Shown: piece after piece, positions 8,450 to 16,999 of the stretch
How positions within the stretch are numbered: position 1 is the stretch's first letter
Layout of the letters: every line of letters starts with the position of its first letter
Assembly: GCA_900315955.1 (NCBI GenBank)
Contig: ONBC01000017.1
Coordinates: 1-37,925, forward strand
Direction: 5' to 3'
Origin: an uncultured Prevotella sp.
GTDB lineage: Bacteria; Bacteroidota; Bacteroidia; Bacteroidales; Bacteroidaceae
Length of the DNA: 37,925 nt
Position numbers and translations under genes: made by a program
Notes under the pieces: model-generated
The model's input: only the letters and a program-made list of their open reading frames with translations
Told to the model about the DNA's origin: nothing
Databases searched by the model: none

Positions 8450-10000
8450 ATGAAAACAAGACATATATTTCTTCTTGGCATCATGAGCCTGACGTTGACT
8501 GGGCTCACAGGTTGCGGTGAGAGCTTCCTCGACGTAGAGTCGCCGACCGCCGATGATGTCAACGAATACTATACCACCGACGATCATATTCAGGAGGCAC
8601 TCGTTGCCGCCTACGACCCACTCCATTGGGCCGACTGGGGCAACGGCAGCTATGCCCCGACAAACCTTTGCAGCGACATCATGAGCGACGACTGCTACCC
8701 TGGCGGTGCCACGGCAAGCGACATGCTCGCCTGGCAGCTGATGTTCAACTTCAAGGCGACCTCTGAAAACACACTCTCCTCACTGTGGACCGACGAATAC
8801 AGTGGTGTCAAGCGCTGCAACGACCTTATCAGCTATGTCGACAAGGCGCTCGCCGCAACGGGTACGGATCTCACGCAGGACAACGCCAACAATTATGTAG
8901 CACAGGCACGCGTGCTCCGCGACTATTACTACATGATTTTGTGGAAATTCTGGGGCAACATTCCCTACTTCACCACGAACCTCAGCGGTGACTACAAGGC
9001 CCCACAGGTCAATGCCGACGAGGTCTACAACAATGTCATCACCGACTTGGAAGAGGTGTTCGACAAGTATGGTTCCGTCCTGCCGATGAAAGCTGCTTCC
9101 GGCAAGGAAGGACGAGTCACGAAAGCCTTCGCTTATATGATTTATGCCGAGATGGTGATGTATCAGAACGATGAGAGCCGTTACAACAAGGCTCTTGGTT
9201 ACATGAATGAGATCATCCAAAGCGGTGACTACAGCCTCAACCCAAGCTTCAAGACATTATGGGCAGAGAGCAGCGAATGGTGCTCGGAGAGCATCTATGA
9301 GATCAACTATGACGACAACAACCACCTGCGCGGTTGGAGCTCACCCCTTGCAGTCGGTGGCACAGTGCTGCCCCGTCTGCTCGGTCCACGAGGCTGGACC
9401 TCCGGCGTAGACGGCGTGGACAACGGTTGGAGCTTTGGTGTTGTGCGCAAGGAAGCCTACGACATGTATTCCGGCCAAGACACGCGGCGTGATGCCTCTG
9501 TCTTCAATGCCGATGCCGTGGCAGCTGCCAATGGCATCACCTACACGCCGGGTTATATGAACACAGGCCTCTTCCAAGGCAAATACCTGCCGTTGGTCGA
9601 CAACGTCAAGGATGCCGGATGGGATGCCGACCTCAACTTCAACAACAACCTCCGCATCTACCGCTATGCCGAGACGTTGCTCAATGCTGCTGAGCTCTTG
9701 ATCCGTACCAATGGCGACAACGCCACGGCCCTGCATTATGTCAACCTCGTGCGCGAGCGCGCCGGCATAGCCGATCTGTCCAGTATCAGCATCGATGCCA
9801 TTATCAACGAGCGACATCTCGAGTTCCTCGGGGAAGGCAAGCGCTACTGGGATCTTGTACGCACCGGCAAGGCTGCCACGACCCTCGTGCCCGACGCTGA
9901 AGGCTACCGCACTGCTGCTTGGACAGAAAGCAAGAAGTATCTGCCTATCCCGCAAAGCGAACTGTCAGCCGATCCAAATCTTCAACAGAACAATTACTAA
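8450..10000 (+). CDS. SusD/RagB-family surface glycan-binding lipoprotein
   Basis: A 516-residue outer-membrane lipoprotein that caps the SusC barrel and delivers bound glycan. The signal peptide ends in a lipobox LTGC with Cys22, followed by the typical SusD beginning 'SFLDVESPT'. The helical TPR-like body includes the family segment NLVRERAG and the C-terminal motif NERHLEFLGEGKRYWDLVRTG (about 447-467), a hallmark of RagB/SusD. Length is normal. It is separated from the next lipoprotein gene by only 16 nt, so both are on the susC transcript. Confidence 0.95.
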   Translation: MKTRHIFLLGIMSLTLTGLTGCGESFLDVESPTADDVNEYYTTDDHIQEALVAAYDPLHWADWGNGSYAPTNLCSDIMSDDCYPGGATASDMLAWQLMFNFKATSENTLSSLWTDEYSGVKRCNDLISYVDKALAATGTDLTQDNANNYVAQARVLRDYYYMILWKFWGNIPYFTTNLSGDYKAPQVNADEVYNNVITDLEEVFDKYGSVLPMKAASGKEGRVTKAFAYMIYAEMVMYQNDESRYNKALGYMNEIIQSGDYSLNPSFKTLWAESSEWCSESIYEINYDDNNHLRGWSSPLAVGGTVLPRLLGPRGWTSGVDGVDNGWSFGVVRKEAYDMYSGQDTRRDASVFNADAVAAANGITYTPGYMNTGLFQGKYLPLVDNVKDAGWDADLNFNNNLRIYRYAETLLNAAELLIRTNGDNATALHYVNLVRERAGIADLSSISIDAIINERHLEFLGEGKRYWDLVRTGKAATTLVPDAEGYRTAAWTESKKYLPIPQSELSADPNLQQNNY

Positions 10001-10016
10001 TTAAATCAGGATTACC

Positions 10017-11417
10017 ATGAAAACAAAGATATTCATAACCTGTCTCGCTGCGCTTGCACTTGTTGCCTGCTCGCCGGACGAATACAGTGGGGCTGACCCC
10101 AACGGGGTGCCGCAGGTCAACGACTATGCCGATGCCTTCAAAGTGACGGTCGACCAGAGCACGAACCAAGCTCACTTTACCTTCGACCCCTCCGTACAAG
10201 GCATCACGCCTGTATGGATCATCAACGGTTCACGCTACTCATCGTCCTACAGCGACTCTGCTTACTACCGAAAGGCCGGCGACTACACCGTCGAATGTAA
10301 GGTGAAGAACCGAAACGGCATCTCCGACGGAAGCATCATACAGACCTTCCACGTCAACAAGACAAAGATGAACGGCTTCGCAGGATTCGTTGCCGACAGC
10401 AAATTTAATATGTGGCGCCAGGAGGAGGCTTCTGCCCACAAGCCTAACACGTTCTTTTATGCACCGGGATGGAGCCAGATTGCTGACCCTAATTACAGCA
10501 TGGACGGCTACGACTATGAGAACATCACGCTGCCGAAGGCCACCTCTGAGCAATGGCAAGCACAGATGCACCTCCCTTCCAACATCTCATTGTCGGCGGC
10601 CAACAACTACGACTTCTCCGTCATCCTCACTTCCAACACTGACCACAACGGAGTGACAATCAAAGTGACGGATGCCTCCGACGACAAGAACTTTCTCTTT
10701 GAAGAGAAAACGACATTGAAAGCCGGCGAACCTGTATGCTTCTGGAAGAGTGACCTCAAAGGCATAGATGCTTCTCAGATAAAGATCGTGTTCGACTTCG
10801 GCGGCAATGCTGACAACACGACCATCAACGTGGAGAACATCGTGCTGAAAGACCACGCTAACGACGATGGCACAAAAGTGCCGGAGATCATAGAAGATCC
10901 TACTGTCTACACCTACAACTCACCGAACAACATTTGGAAACAGATCGACGACAGTTTCGACAGCAAGATGATGTCGTTCTACTATGCCAACGGAGACTCC
11001 TGGGCTGCCAATCCCGACCCCATAGGCTTCAAGGCTCTCGGTGGCGGCAAGTATGAGGTGACGCTCCCCGATGCCAGCAGCCAGCAGTGGCAGGCACAAG
11101 TGTTCTTCCACACCGATCTTCTCGGCACACTACTGCCCGTCAAGGCCGGGGAAAATTACGACATGCGCGTGAAAGTACATGCCACGGCAGACATCCCCGG
11201 CATGACCTTCAAGGTGACGAGTGCTGACGATGACAAGGTCTTCTTCACTGCTGACAGGCATGACATCAAGGCCGACACCGACACGGAGATAAAAATTCCG
11301 GCCAAATCTCTGTCGGCTGATGCTTCGACGGTGAACGTCGTGTTCGACTTCGGCGGTGCTCCGGCAGGCACTGTGGTTACAATCAGTGACATCACTATTC
11401 AAAAGACCGCAAAGTAA
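10017..11417 (+). CDS. Surface glycan-binding lipoprotein with a PKD-like domain and two tandem binding domains
   Basis: A 466-residue lipoprotein (lipobox LVAC, Cys18) in the usual SusE/SusF or SGBP position after susD. The N-terminal region (about 35-115) resembles a PKD/Ig-like fold (KAGDYTVECKVKNRNG). Then come two related domains of about 150-160 residues, at about 129-278 and 304-465. Both begin with F/I-W-R/K-Q, share QWQAQ (179-183 and 357-361), T-F/I-KVT and V-F-D-F-G-G motifs, and look like carbohydrate-binding beta-sandwiches, so this is an internal duplication. It probably holds beta-glucan at the surface for the GH16 encoded 15 nt downstream. I cannot assign a CBM family number. 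Confidence 0.8.
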   Translation: MKTKIFITCLAALALVACSPDEYSGADPNGVPQVNDYADAFKVTVDQSTNQAHFTFDPSVQGITPVWIINGSRYSSSYSDSAYYRKAGDYTVECKVKNRNGISDGSIIQTFHVNKTKMNGFAGFVADSKFNMWRQEEASAHKPNTFFYAPGWSQIADPNYSMDGYDYENITLPKATSEQWQAQMHLPSNISLSAANNYDFSVILTSNTDHNGVTIKVTDASDDKNFLFEEKTTLKAGEPVCFWKSDLKGIDASQIKIVFDFGGNADNTTINVENIVLKDHANDDGTKVPEIIEDPTVYTYNSPNNIWKQIDDSFDSKMMSFYYANGDSWAANPDPIGFKALGGGKYEVTLPDASSQQWQAQVFFHTDLLGTLLPVKAGENYDMRVKVHATADIPGMTFKVTSADDDKVFFTADRHDIKADTDTEIKIPAKSLSADASTVNVVFDFGGAPAGTVVTISDITIQKTAK

Positions 11418-11432
11418 CACAAAAACACATCC

Positions 11433-12551
11433 ATGAAAATGAGCAACCTACTTCTCCTTCTCTTCTCTCTACTGTCGCTCACGGCATGCGGGGGAAACGG
11501 AGGAGACGACAGCAATACAGGCAGCGAGGCCCGGCAGATCCTCACGGCTTCCCTATCAAACATCGAGGCGCCCGCAGAAGGTGGCACGTATACTATTTCC
11601 GTGAAATCGCCCAAAGAATGGCACGCCTATACAGAGGACGAATGGTTGAACGTCAGCGTAAAAACCAATGTGTCAAAGACTCAAACCACCGGAACCATCA
11701 CCGTCTCCGTCGAGGCCAACGAGAACACAGAAGAGCGGACCGGACATGTAAAGGTGGCATCGGGTGCGCAGGCACTCAACATCCCCGTCGTTCAGAAAGC
11801 CACGAACAAAATCGTCAACCCGGGCTCCGACTCTATCAAAGTGCCACTCGACGGATATAAGCTCGTATGGCACGATGAGTTCAACGGTACCTCGCTCGGC
11901 ACCGACTGGACACACGAGATCCAGAACGCCGGATGGGTAAACAACGAACTTCAGTATTATGTCAACGACAACAAGGTGACAGGCATTGCTGACGGCGTGC
12001 TCAACATCACGTGTTACAAAAACAGTGCGGGCCGCATCTGCTCGGGGCGTGTCTACGCCTGCCGTAATACCGGATGGACCTACGGATGGATAGAGGCCCG
12101 CATCATGCTGCCCAAAGGGAAGGGTACCTGGCCGGCTTTCTGGATGATGCCGGTCAACTTCTCCAAATGGCCGGAAGACGGCGAGAACGACATCATGGAA
12201 GAGGTTGGCTACAACCCCAACTATGTCTCTTCTACCATCCACTGCAACGCTTACAACAACAGCGGAACAGCCAAGGAGCATAAGGAGCAGTATGTCGCCA
12301 ACGCCGAGGGCGGCTGGCACGTCTACGCCTGTGAGTGGACCGCCGACTATATAGCTTACTACATCGACGGCAATAAGTACTTCACTTATACTCCCGATAA
12401 CAAGACAAAGACTTACTGGCCCTTCAACACTCCGTTCTATATCATCCTCAACCTTGCTTGGGGCGGAAGCTGGGGTGGACAGAAAGGTGTGGATGAGACG
12501 GTGCTCCCCGCCACAATGAAAGTAGATTATGTACGTGTGTTCCAAAAATAA
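11433..12551 (+). CDS. BACON-GH16 endo-beta-glucanase lipoprotein (laminarinase type)
   Basis: A 372-residue lipoprotein: lipobox LTAC with Cys19, a flexible Gly/Asp/Asn linker, a BACON domain (about 37-124), and a GH16 catalytic domain (about 140-372). The catalytic motif is ENDIME, with Glu251, Asp253 and Glu256. The ExDxxE spacing (beta-bulge form) is that of laminarinases and endo-1,3(4)-beta-glucanases, rather than ExDxE lichenases. Other GH16 markers are WHDEFNG, YGWIEARIMLPKGKGTWPAFWMMP and LNLAWGG. It should cleave internal beta-1,3 (and possibly 1,4 next to 1,3) bonds at the cell surface, feeding SusD and SusC. A strong hairpin follows the gene. Confidence 0.92.
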   Translation: MKMSNLLLLLFSLLSLTACGGNGGDDSNTGSEARQILTASLSNIEAPAEGGTYTISVKSPKEWHAYTEDEWLNVSVKTNVSKTQTTGTITVSVEANENTEERTGHVKVASGAQALNIPVVQKATNKIVNPGSDSIKVPLDGYKLVWHDEFNGTSLGTDWTHEIQNAGWVNNELQYYVNDNKVTGIADGVLNITCYKNSAGRICSGRVYACRNTGWTYGWIEARIMLPKGKGTWPAFWMMPVNFSKWPEDGENDIMEEVGYNPNYVSSTIHCNAYNNSGTAKEHKEQYVANAEGGWHVYACEWTADYIAYYIDGNKYFTYTPDNKTKTYWPFNTPFYIILNLAWGGSWGGQKGVDETVLPATMKVDYVRVFQK

Positions 12552-12572
12552 TCCTAATAATATGCAATGAAT

Positions 12573-12614
12573 GGGCATGACCTCCGTTACTTAAGTAACA
12601 GGGAGGTCATGCCC
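12573..12614 (+). terminator. Hairpin with T-tract between GH16 and GH3
   Basis: A 13-bp perfect stem (12573-12585 with 12602-12614, GGGCATGACCTCC and its complement) encloses the smaller palindrome GTTACTTAAGTAAC. It is followed by TTCGCTTTTT. It fits a rho-independent terminator or attenuator that lowers expression of the GH3 gene relative to the susCD part. A near-match to a -7 box (AACTTTTG, 12633-12640) follows but lies very close to the next ATG. Confidence 0.75.
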
Positions 12615-12653
12615 TTCGCTTTTTAGAAATAAAACTTTTGAACTTAATAGATT

Positions 12654-14933
12654 ATGAAGAAGACAACTGTGTTACTCTCGTCTCTCCTTTTCTTCTCCGC
12701 AACTCTCTTCGCCCAGAAAAAACCGATGAAGGAGTTTGTCGATGACCTCATGGCCAAGATGACCGTAGAGGAGAAGATCGGACAACTCAACCTCATGCCC
12801 GGCACCGACCTCACTACGGGTGCCAAGACCAGCTCACCCCTCGTTGGCCTTATAGAGAAAGGACAGCTCGGAGCCGTGCTCAACACGAAAGGGGTTGCGA
12901 AGATCAAGGCCTTACAAGAGATTGCGGTGAAGAAGACGCGCCTGCATATCCCACTTTTCTTCGGGCTCGATGTCATTCATGGTTACGAGACAGTGCTCCC
13001 GATCCCTCTGGCCCAGGCTTGTTCGTGGAACCCGCAGGCTATAGAGGCGGGTGCACGCATGGCAGCCGAGGAAGCTACGGCCAGCGGCATCTGCTGGGAC
13101 TATAGCCCGATGGTCGATGTAGGCCTCGATGCCCGCTGGGGACGCGTGGCGGAAGGCTACGGGGAGGATCCTTACCTCTCCTCGGTCATGGGAGCGGCTG
13201 CCGTGCGCGGCTATCAGGGATCCGGTGAACAGAAAGGGTATGCCACCAACGAGATGATGGCATGCCTGAAGCACTACGCGCTTTACGGGGCTGCTGAGGC
13301 CGGACGCGACTACAACACGGTGGACATGAGCCGCCTGAGGATGTACAACCAGTATCTGCCGCCCTACAAAGCCGCCGTGGAGGCAGGCGTAGGATCCGTG
13401 ATGTCATCCTTCAACATCGTTGACGGCACCCCCGCCACGGGTAACCGTTGGCTGCTGACAGATGTGCTGCGCAAGCAGTGGGGATTCAACGGATTCCTCG
13501 TCACCGATTACGGCTCCATCAACGAGATGTCGTCCTGGGGATTCGGGGATCAGAAGACGAGCGCTGCACAGGCACTCAAGGCAGGCACAGACATGGACAT
13601 GTGCTCCGGTGCTTACACGACCCAGCTCAAGGCATGCCTCGAAGACGGATCCGTGACGATGGACGAGCTCAACCAGGCTGTGCGACGCGTGCTCGAAGCA
13701 AAATACAAGCTCGGACTCTTCGACGATCCTTACCGCTATTGTGACACGAAGCGGGAAAAGAGCTCGCTCTATACCGCAGCTCACCGCCAGTTGGCACGCG
13801 ACATCGCTGCACAGACCTTCGTTCTGCTGAAGAATGACAACAACATTCTGCCGTTGAAAAAGACCGGTTCCATCGCACTCATAGGTGCTCTTGCCGACAG
13901 TAGGAACAACCTGCCGGGATGCTGGTCTACAGCGGATCGGCCGGAGAAATACACAACGATCAAGGAGGCCATGCAGCGCTACCTCAACGGCAAGGCCACC
14001 GTGCTTTATGCGCAGGGATCAAACATCTACGATGACAGTGTACGTCAGGAAGCTGTGTGTTATGGTCGCCCAGTGCCCCGTGGTGATGCCCAAAAACTCC
14101 TCAATGAGGCTGTTGAGACTGCGAAAAAGGCCGATGTCATCGTGGCATGTCTCGGAGAATTGGCTAACATGAGTGGTGAGAGCTCCTCGCGCTCCGACCT
14201 TGCCATGCCCGATGCCGAGGCGCGTCTGCTCAAGGCGTTGGTGGAGACAGGCAAGCCGCTGGTACTGCTCAACATGACAGGCCGGCCTACTGTGCTCTCC
14301 TGGGAAGCAAAGCATATCCCGGCCATCATGAATGTGTGGTTTGGAGGATCAGAGACTGGCGATGCGATCTGCGACGTGCTTTTCGGCGACAAGGTACCGA
14401 CGGGAAAGCTCGTGAACAGCATGCCGCGTGCCACGGGACAGGAGCCACTCTACTATAACCATCTGAACACAGGACGGCCTGTAGAGGACGGCGACAAGGT
14501 GTTTCGAAAATACCAAAGCAACTATACGGATGTGACGCAGGGACCGCTATTCCCCTTCGGCTATGGCCTGAGTTACACCACTTATAAATACAGTCCTGTA
14601 ACGCTCTCCGCATCAACGATGAAAAAAGGTGGCAAGATAACAGCATCTGCCACCGTCACTAACACAGGGAACAGAGATGGCGATGAAATCGTCGAATTTT
14701 ATATCCACGACCGTTATGCGAACATCGTCAGACCGATAAAAGAACTTAAAGGCTTCCGTCGCATCCATCTCGCTAAAGGAGAGAGCCAGACTGTCAACTT
14801 CGACATCGATGCCGCAACCCTCTCCTATTATGATGCGGATGGCAACAGCATCCTTGAGCCCGGCGACTTCGACATCATGATAGGCCCGAACAGCCAAACT
14901 GTCAATACGGCTGTTCTCAAAGTGACCGAATGA
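12654..14933 (+). CDS. bglX: GH3 beta-glucosidase (BglX type)
   Basis: A 759-residue periplasmic glycoside hydrolase of family 3, BglX subgroup. Order: signal peptide (about 1-20, SATLFA-Q), TIM-barrel domain with SPMVDVGLDARWGRVAEGYGEDP (151-173), LKHYALYG (Lys206-His207) and the nucleophile Asp285 in FLVTDYGS; then the alpha/beta sandwich with GESSSRSDLAMP, and a C-terminal fibronectin-III-like domain ending in VLKVTE. Typical BglX length. It would release glucose from the non-reducing ends of oligosaccharides imported by SusC. It is the last gene of the locus and follows an internal terminator-like hairpin, so its level may be set separately. Confidence 0.93.
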   Translation: MKKTTVLLSSLLFFSATLFAQKKPMKEFVDDLMAKMTVEEKIGQLNLMPGTDLTTGAKTSSPLVGLIEKGQLGAVLNTKGVAKIKALQEIAVKKTRLHIPLFFGLDVIHGYETVLPIPLAQACSWNPQAIEAGARMAAEEATASGICWDYSPMVDVGLDARWGRVAEGYGEDPYLSSVMGAAAVRGYQGSGEQKGYATNEMMACLKHYALYGAAEAGRDYNTVDMSRLRMYNQYLPPYKAAVEAGVGSVMSSFNIVDGTPATGNRWLLTDVLRKQWGFNGFLVTDYGSINEMSSWGFGDQKTSAAQALKAGTDMDMCSGAYTTQLKACLEDGSVTMDELNQAVRRVLEAKYKLGLFDDPYRYCDTKREKSSLYTAAHRQLARDIAAQTFVLLKNDNNILPLKKTGSIALIGALADSRNNLPGCWSTADRPEKYTTIKEAMQRYLNGKATVLYAQGSNIYDDSVRQEAVCYGRPVPRGDAQKLLNEAVETAKKADVIVACLGELANMSGESSSRSDLAMPDAEARLLKALVETGKPLVLLNMTGRPTVLSWEAKHIPAIMNVWFGGSETGDAICDVLFGDKVPTGKLVNSMPRATGQEPLYYNHLNTGRPVEDGDKVFRKYQSNYTDVTQGPLFPFGYGLSYTTYKYSPVTLSASTMKKGGKITASATVTNTGNRDGDEIVEFYIHDRYANIVRPIKELKGFRRIHLAKGESQTVNFDIDAATLSYYDADGNSILEPGDFDIMIGPNSQTVNTAVLKVTE

Positions 14934-15019
14934 TCCTGCCTGCTCCGGCCATCGAGCCACCTTCCAAGGAAAAGATGAAAGATGTTGTTGAAAGATGCTC
15001 TAAGTGTCAAGATTATTTT

Positions 15020-15103
15020 TTATCAACCCCCGTTGAGAATCGCTTCTTTTCAAACAAATGTGTGCTCGGCCGAAAAGAAGCGATTCTCAGAGTAAGTTGA
15101 TAA
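15020..15103. terminator. Long hairpin downstream of bglX
   Basis: A 17-bp perfect stem, 15035-15051 with 15072-15088 (arms starting GAGAATCGC and GAAAAGAAG), has a 20-nt loop. It is framed by an outer 8-bp pair TTATCAAC (15020-15027) and GTTGATAA (15096-15103). No clean T-run follows directly, so it could be a terminator, an mRNA-stabilizing structure or a repeat element. Confidence 0.7.
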
Positions 15104-15170
15104 ACTTTTGTAAATCAGGCTGTTATGTGTTTATCGCTTTTTAACAGCTTTTTCTACCCTTTCAAATCAC

Positions 15171-15269
15171 TGACCTAACCGTGGTTAGGTAACCGACATT
15201 CAACGGTTAGGTCACTCTCCTTTAACGGTTAGGTCACCCACCTTACTATAGTAAGGTGGGTGACCTAAC
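15171..15269. repeat. GGTTAGGTCAC repeat cluster ending in a 42-bp perfect palindrome
   Basis: TGACCTAACC (15171-15180) is followed by GGTTAGGT (15183-15190) and two copies of AACGGTTAGGTCAC at 15202-15215 and 15224-15237, period 22. The last copy starts a perfect palindrome of 21-bp arms at 15228-15269 centred on TATA; with one mismatch it extends to 15224-15273. The rest of the interval 14934-15496 shows no gene. A related TGACCTAACCC occurs at 4910-4920. Confidence 0.9.
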
Positions 15270-15496
15270 AGTTGAAAGTCCATTCATCGACGCTTTTTGT
15301 CTCTATCTTCGGCTTGCGCACCTTGTTTTTCCTTTCTCTTTCACAAATTTCCATTGTCCTGACTTTTTACTTTTTGTAAAAAACGTTTATCGTTTTATTC
15401 TTTGTCAAAGACTCCTATTGGCTTCATGTAAGATGTTGTAAGAAAAGACAAGGCATTGACACCTATCTAAGAATGGCTCATGTCTTTATCACATCG

Positions 15497-16990
15497 TTAC
15501 TTCCGGAACTTCTTGCCGATAACGGGCAGAGAACTCAGCGGCAGGTCATGCCTCACGACATAGACGGCATAGACGATGAGGAGTACAGTGTTGACACCGA
15601 GCGAAGCAGCCATCGGCAACTTCTCATTGCTCCAGGTCATGCCCGCAAAGAGGAGAAGCGCGAGCACAACGTACACGGCAATGCTCTTCAGCGGATATTT
15701 GATCGGATAATATTTTTGTCCGAAGAAATAGCTCAGCACCATGCTCACGGTGTAGCTCACGAAGCCCGCCCAGGCACAGGCCCAGTAGCTGAAGCGCGGA
15801 ATGAAGATAATGTCCACGGCGATCAGCACGGCGGCACCGATGCCGGAGAAGTAAGCGCCCCAGATCGTCTTGTCGATGAGCTTGTACCAGAAACTGAGGT
15901 TGAAGAACACGCCGAACATGATCTCGGCGGCCATGACGATAGGAACGATCTCCAGACCCTCCCAGTAGCTGCGCCCGACGATGTAACGGATGAGGTCCAT
16001 GTAGCTGATGACGCAGAGGAAGGCAAGAAGCGTGAAGATGATGTAGTATTTCATGACCTTGGCATAGGTCTCCTTACTGTTCTTCTCTTTCGACTGTCCG
16101 AAGACGAACGGCTCGTAGGCATAGCGGAAGGCCTGCGTGATCATCACCATGATCATCGCTATCTTGATGCAGGCGCCGTAGATGCCGAGCTGCACGCGCG
16201 CCTCCTCTGCCGTTCCATCGAAGACGTACGGGAAGATGATCTGTGAGGCGCACTGGTTGAGCTGGCCTGCCAGTCCCATGACGAGGAGTGGCCAGGTATA
16301 AGAGAGCATGCGCTTACATGTCGCTTTGTCGAACGGGTTGGCGAAGCCTTTCAGTTCCTTGCCTAAGAGGATGAGCGTAAGGACAGAGCCGGAGAGCTCA
16401 ATCCAGAAGATCCACACCACCTGCAAGTCGAAGTTGGCATCGTAGATACCGAAGAGGTTATAGTGCATGGCGGGGAGCACGATGAGGTAGAGGCTCACGC
16501 CAACAAGGTTGACGACGATGCTCACCATCTTCAGCAAGGCGAACTTCAGGGCTTTGTGCGCATAACGCAGATAGGCAAAGGGTATCGCCGTGAAAGCATC
16601 TACGGCTACACATGTGCCCATGATCATGATGAACTCGGGATGGTCGGGATAGCCGATGGCACCAGCAATGGGATGGAGGAAGACCCAGAGCAGGAGGATG
16701 AAGACAAGCGATGTCGTGGCTACCATGCGCAGGGTCGTGGCATACACTTTCTTCGGATCCTCGCCCGGACGGTTCATGAACCGGAAGAATGTTGTCTCCA
16801 TGCCGTAGGTGAGGATGATGATGAGCAGGGCGATGTAGGCATAGATATTCGTGATGATGCCATACTGTCCGCCGGCAGCATTGAACTTCGCTGTCTCGAT
16901 GGGAACGAGGAGATAGCCGATGAAACGGGCTGCAATGGAGCTCAGTCCGTAGATCGCGGTTTCCTTTGCCAATGATTTGAGATTAGACAT
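15497..16990 (-). CDS. Wzx/MATE-like polysaccharide flippase (MVF superfamily)
   Basis: A 497-residue inner-membrane protein with about 12-14 hydrophobic segments, resembling RfbX/Wzx-type lipid-linked oligosaccharide translocases common in Bacteroidota. The N-terminus LKSLAKETAIYGLSSIAARFIGYLLVPI and the GQYGIITNIYAY segment are characteristic of the polysaccharide biosynthesis C-terminal-domain flippases. No other glycan synthesis gene is nearby, so this looks like an orphan copy and the substrate is unknown. The gene upstream (four-helix-bundle protein) ends 9 nt before the ATG, so they are probably co-transcribed. A large antisense frame (15473-16246) is an artefact of its codon composition. 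Confidence 0.88.
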   Translation of the reverse strand: MSNLKSLAKETAIYGLSSIAARFIGYLLVPIETAKFNAAGGQYGIITNIYAYIALLIIILTYGMETTFFRFMNRPGEDPKKVYATTLRMVATTSLVFILLLWVFLHPIAGAIGYPDHPEFIMIMGTCVAVDAFTAIPFAYLRYAHKALKFALLKMVSIVVNLVGVSLYLIVLPAMHYNLFGIYDANFDLQVVWIFWIELSGSVLTLILLGKELKGFANPFDKATCKRMLSYTWPLLVMGLAGQLNQCASQIIFPYVFDGTAEEARVQLGIYGACIKIAMIMVMITQAFRYAYEPFVFGQSKEKNSKETYAKVMKYYIIFTLLAFLCVISYMDLIRYIVGRSYWEGLEIVPIVMAAEIMFGVFFNLSFWYKLIDKTIWGAYFSGIGAAVLIAVDIIFIPRFSYWACAWAGFVSYTVSMVLSYFFGQKYYPIKYPLKSIAVYVVLALLLFAGMTWSNEKLPMAASLGVNTVLLIVYAVYVVRHDLPLSSLPVIGKKFRK

Positions 16991-16999
16991 AATATTTTG

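Noticed and set aside
15473-16246. 257-residue plus-strand frame
   Set aside because: Antisense to the flippase gene; His/Glu/Asp-rich composition typical of an antisense frame, with no domain.
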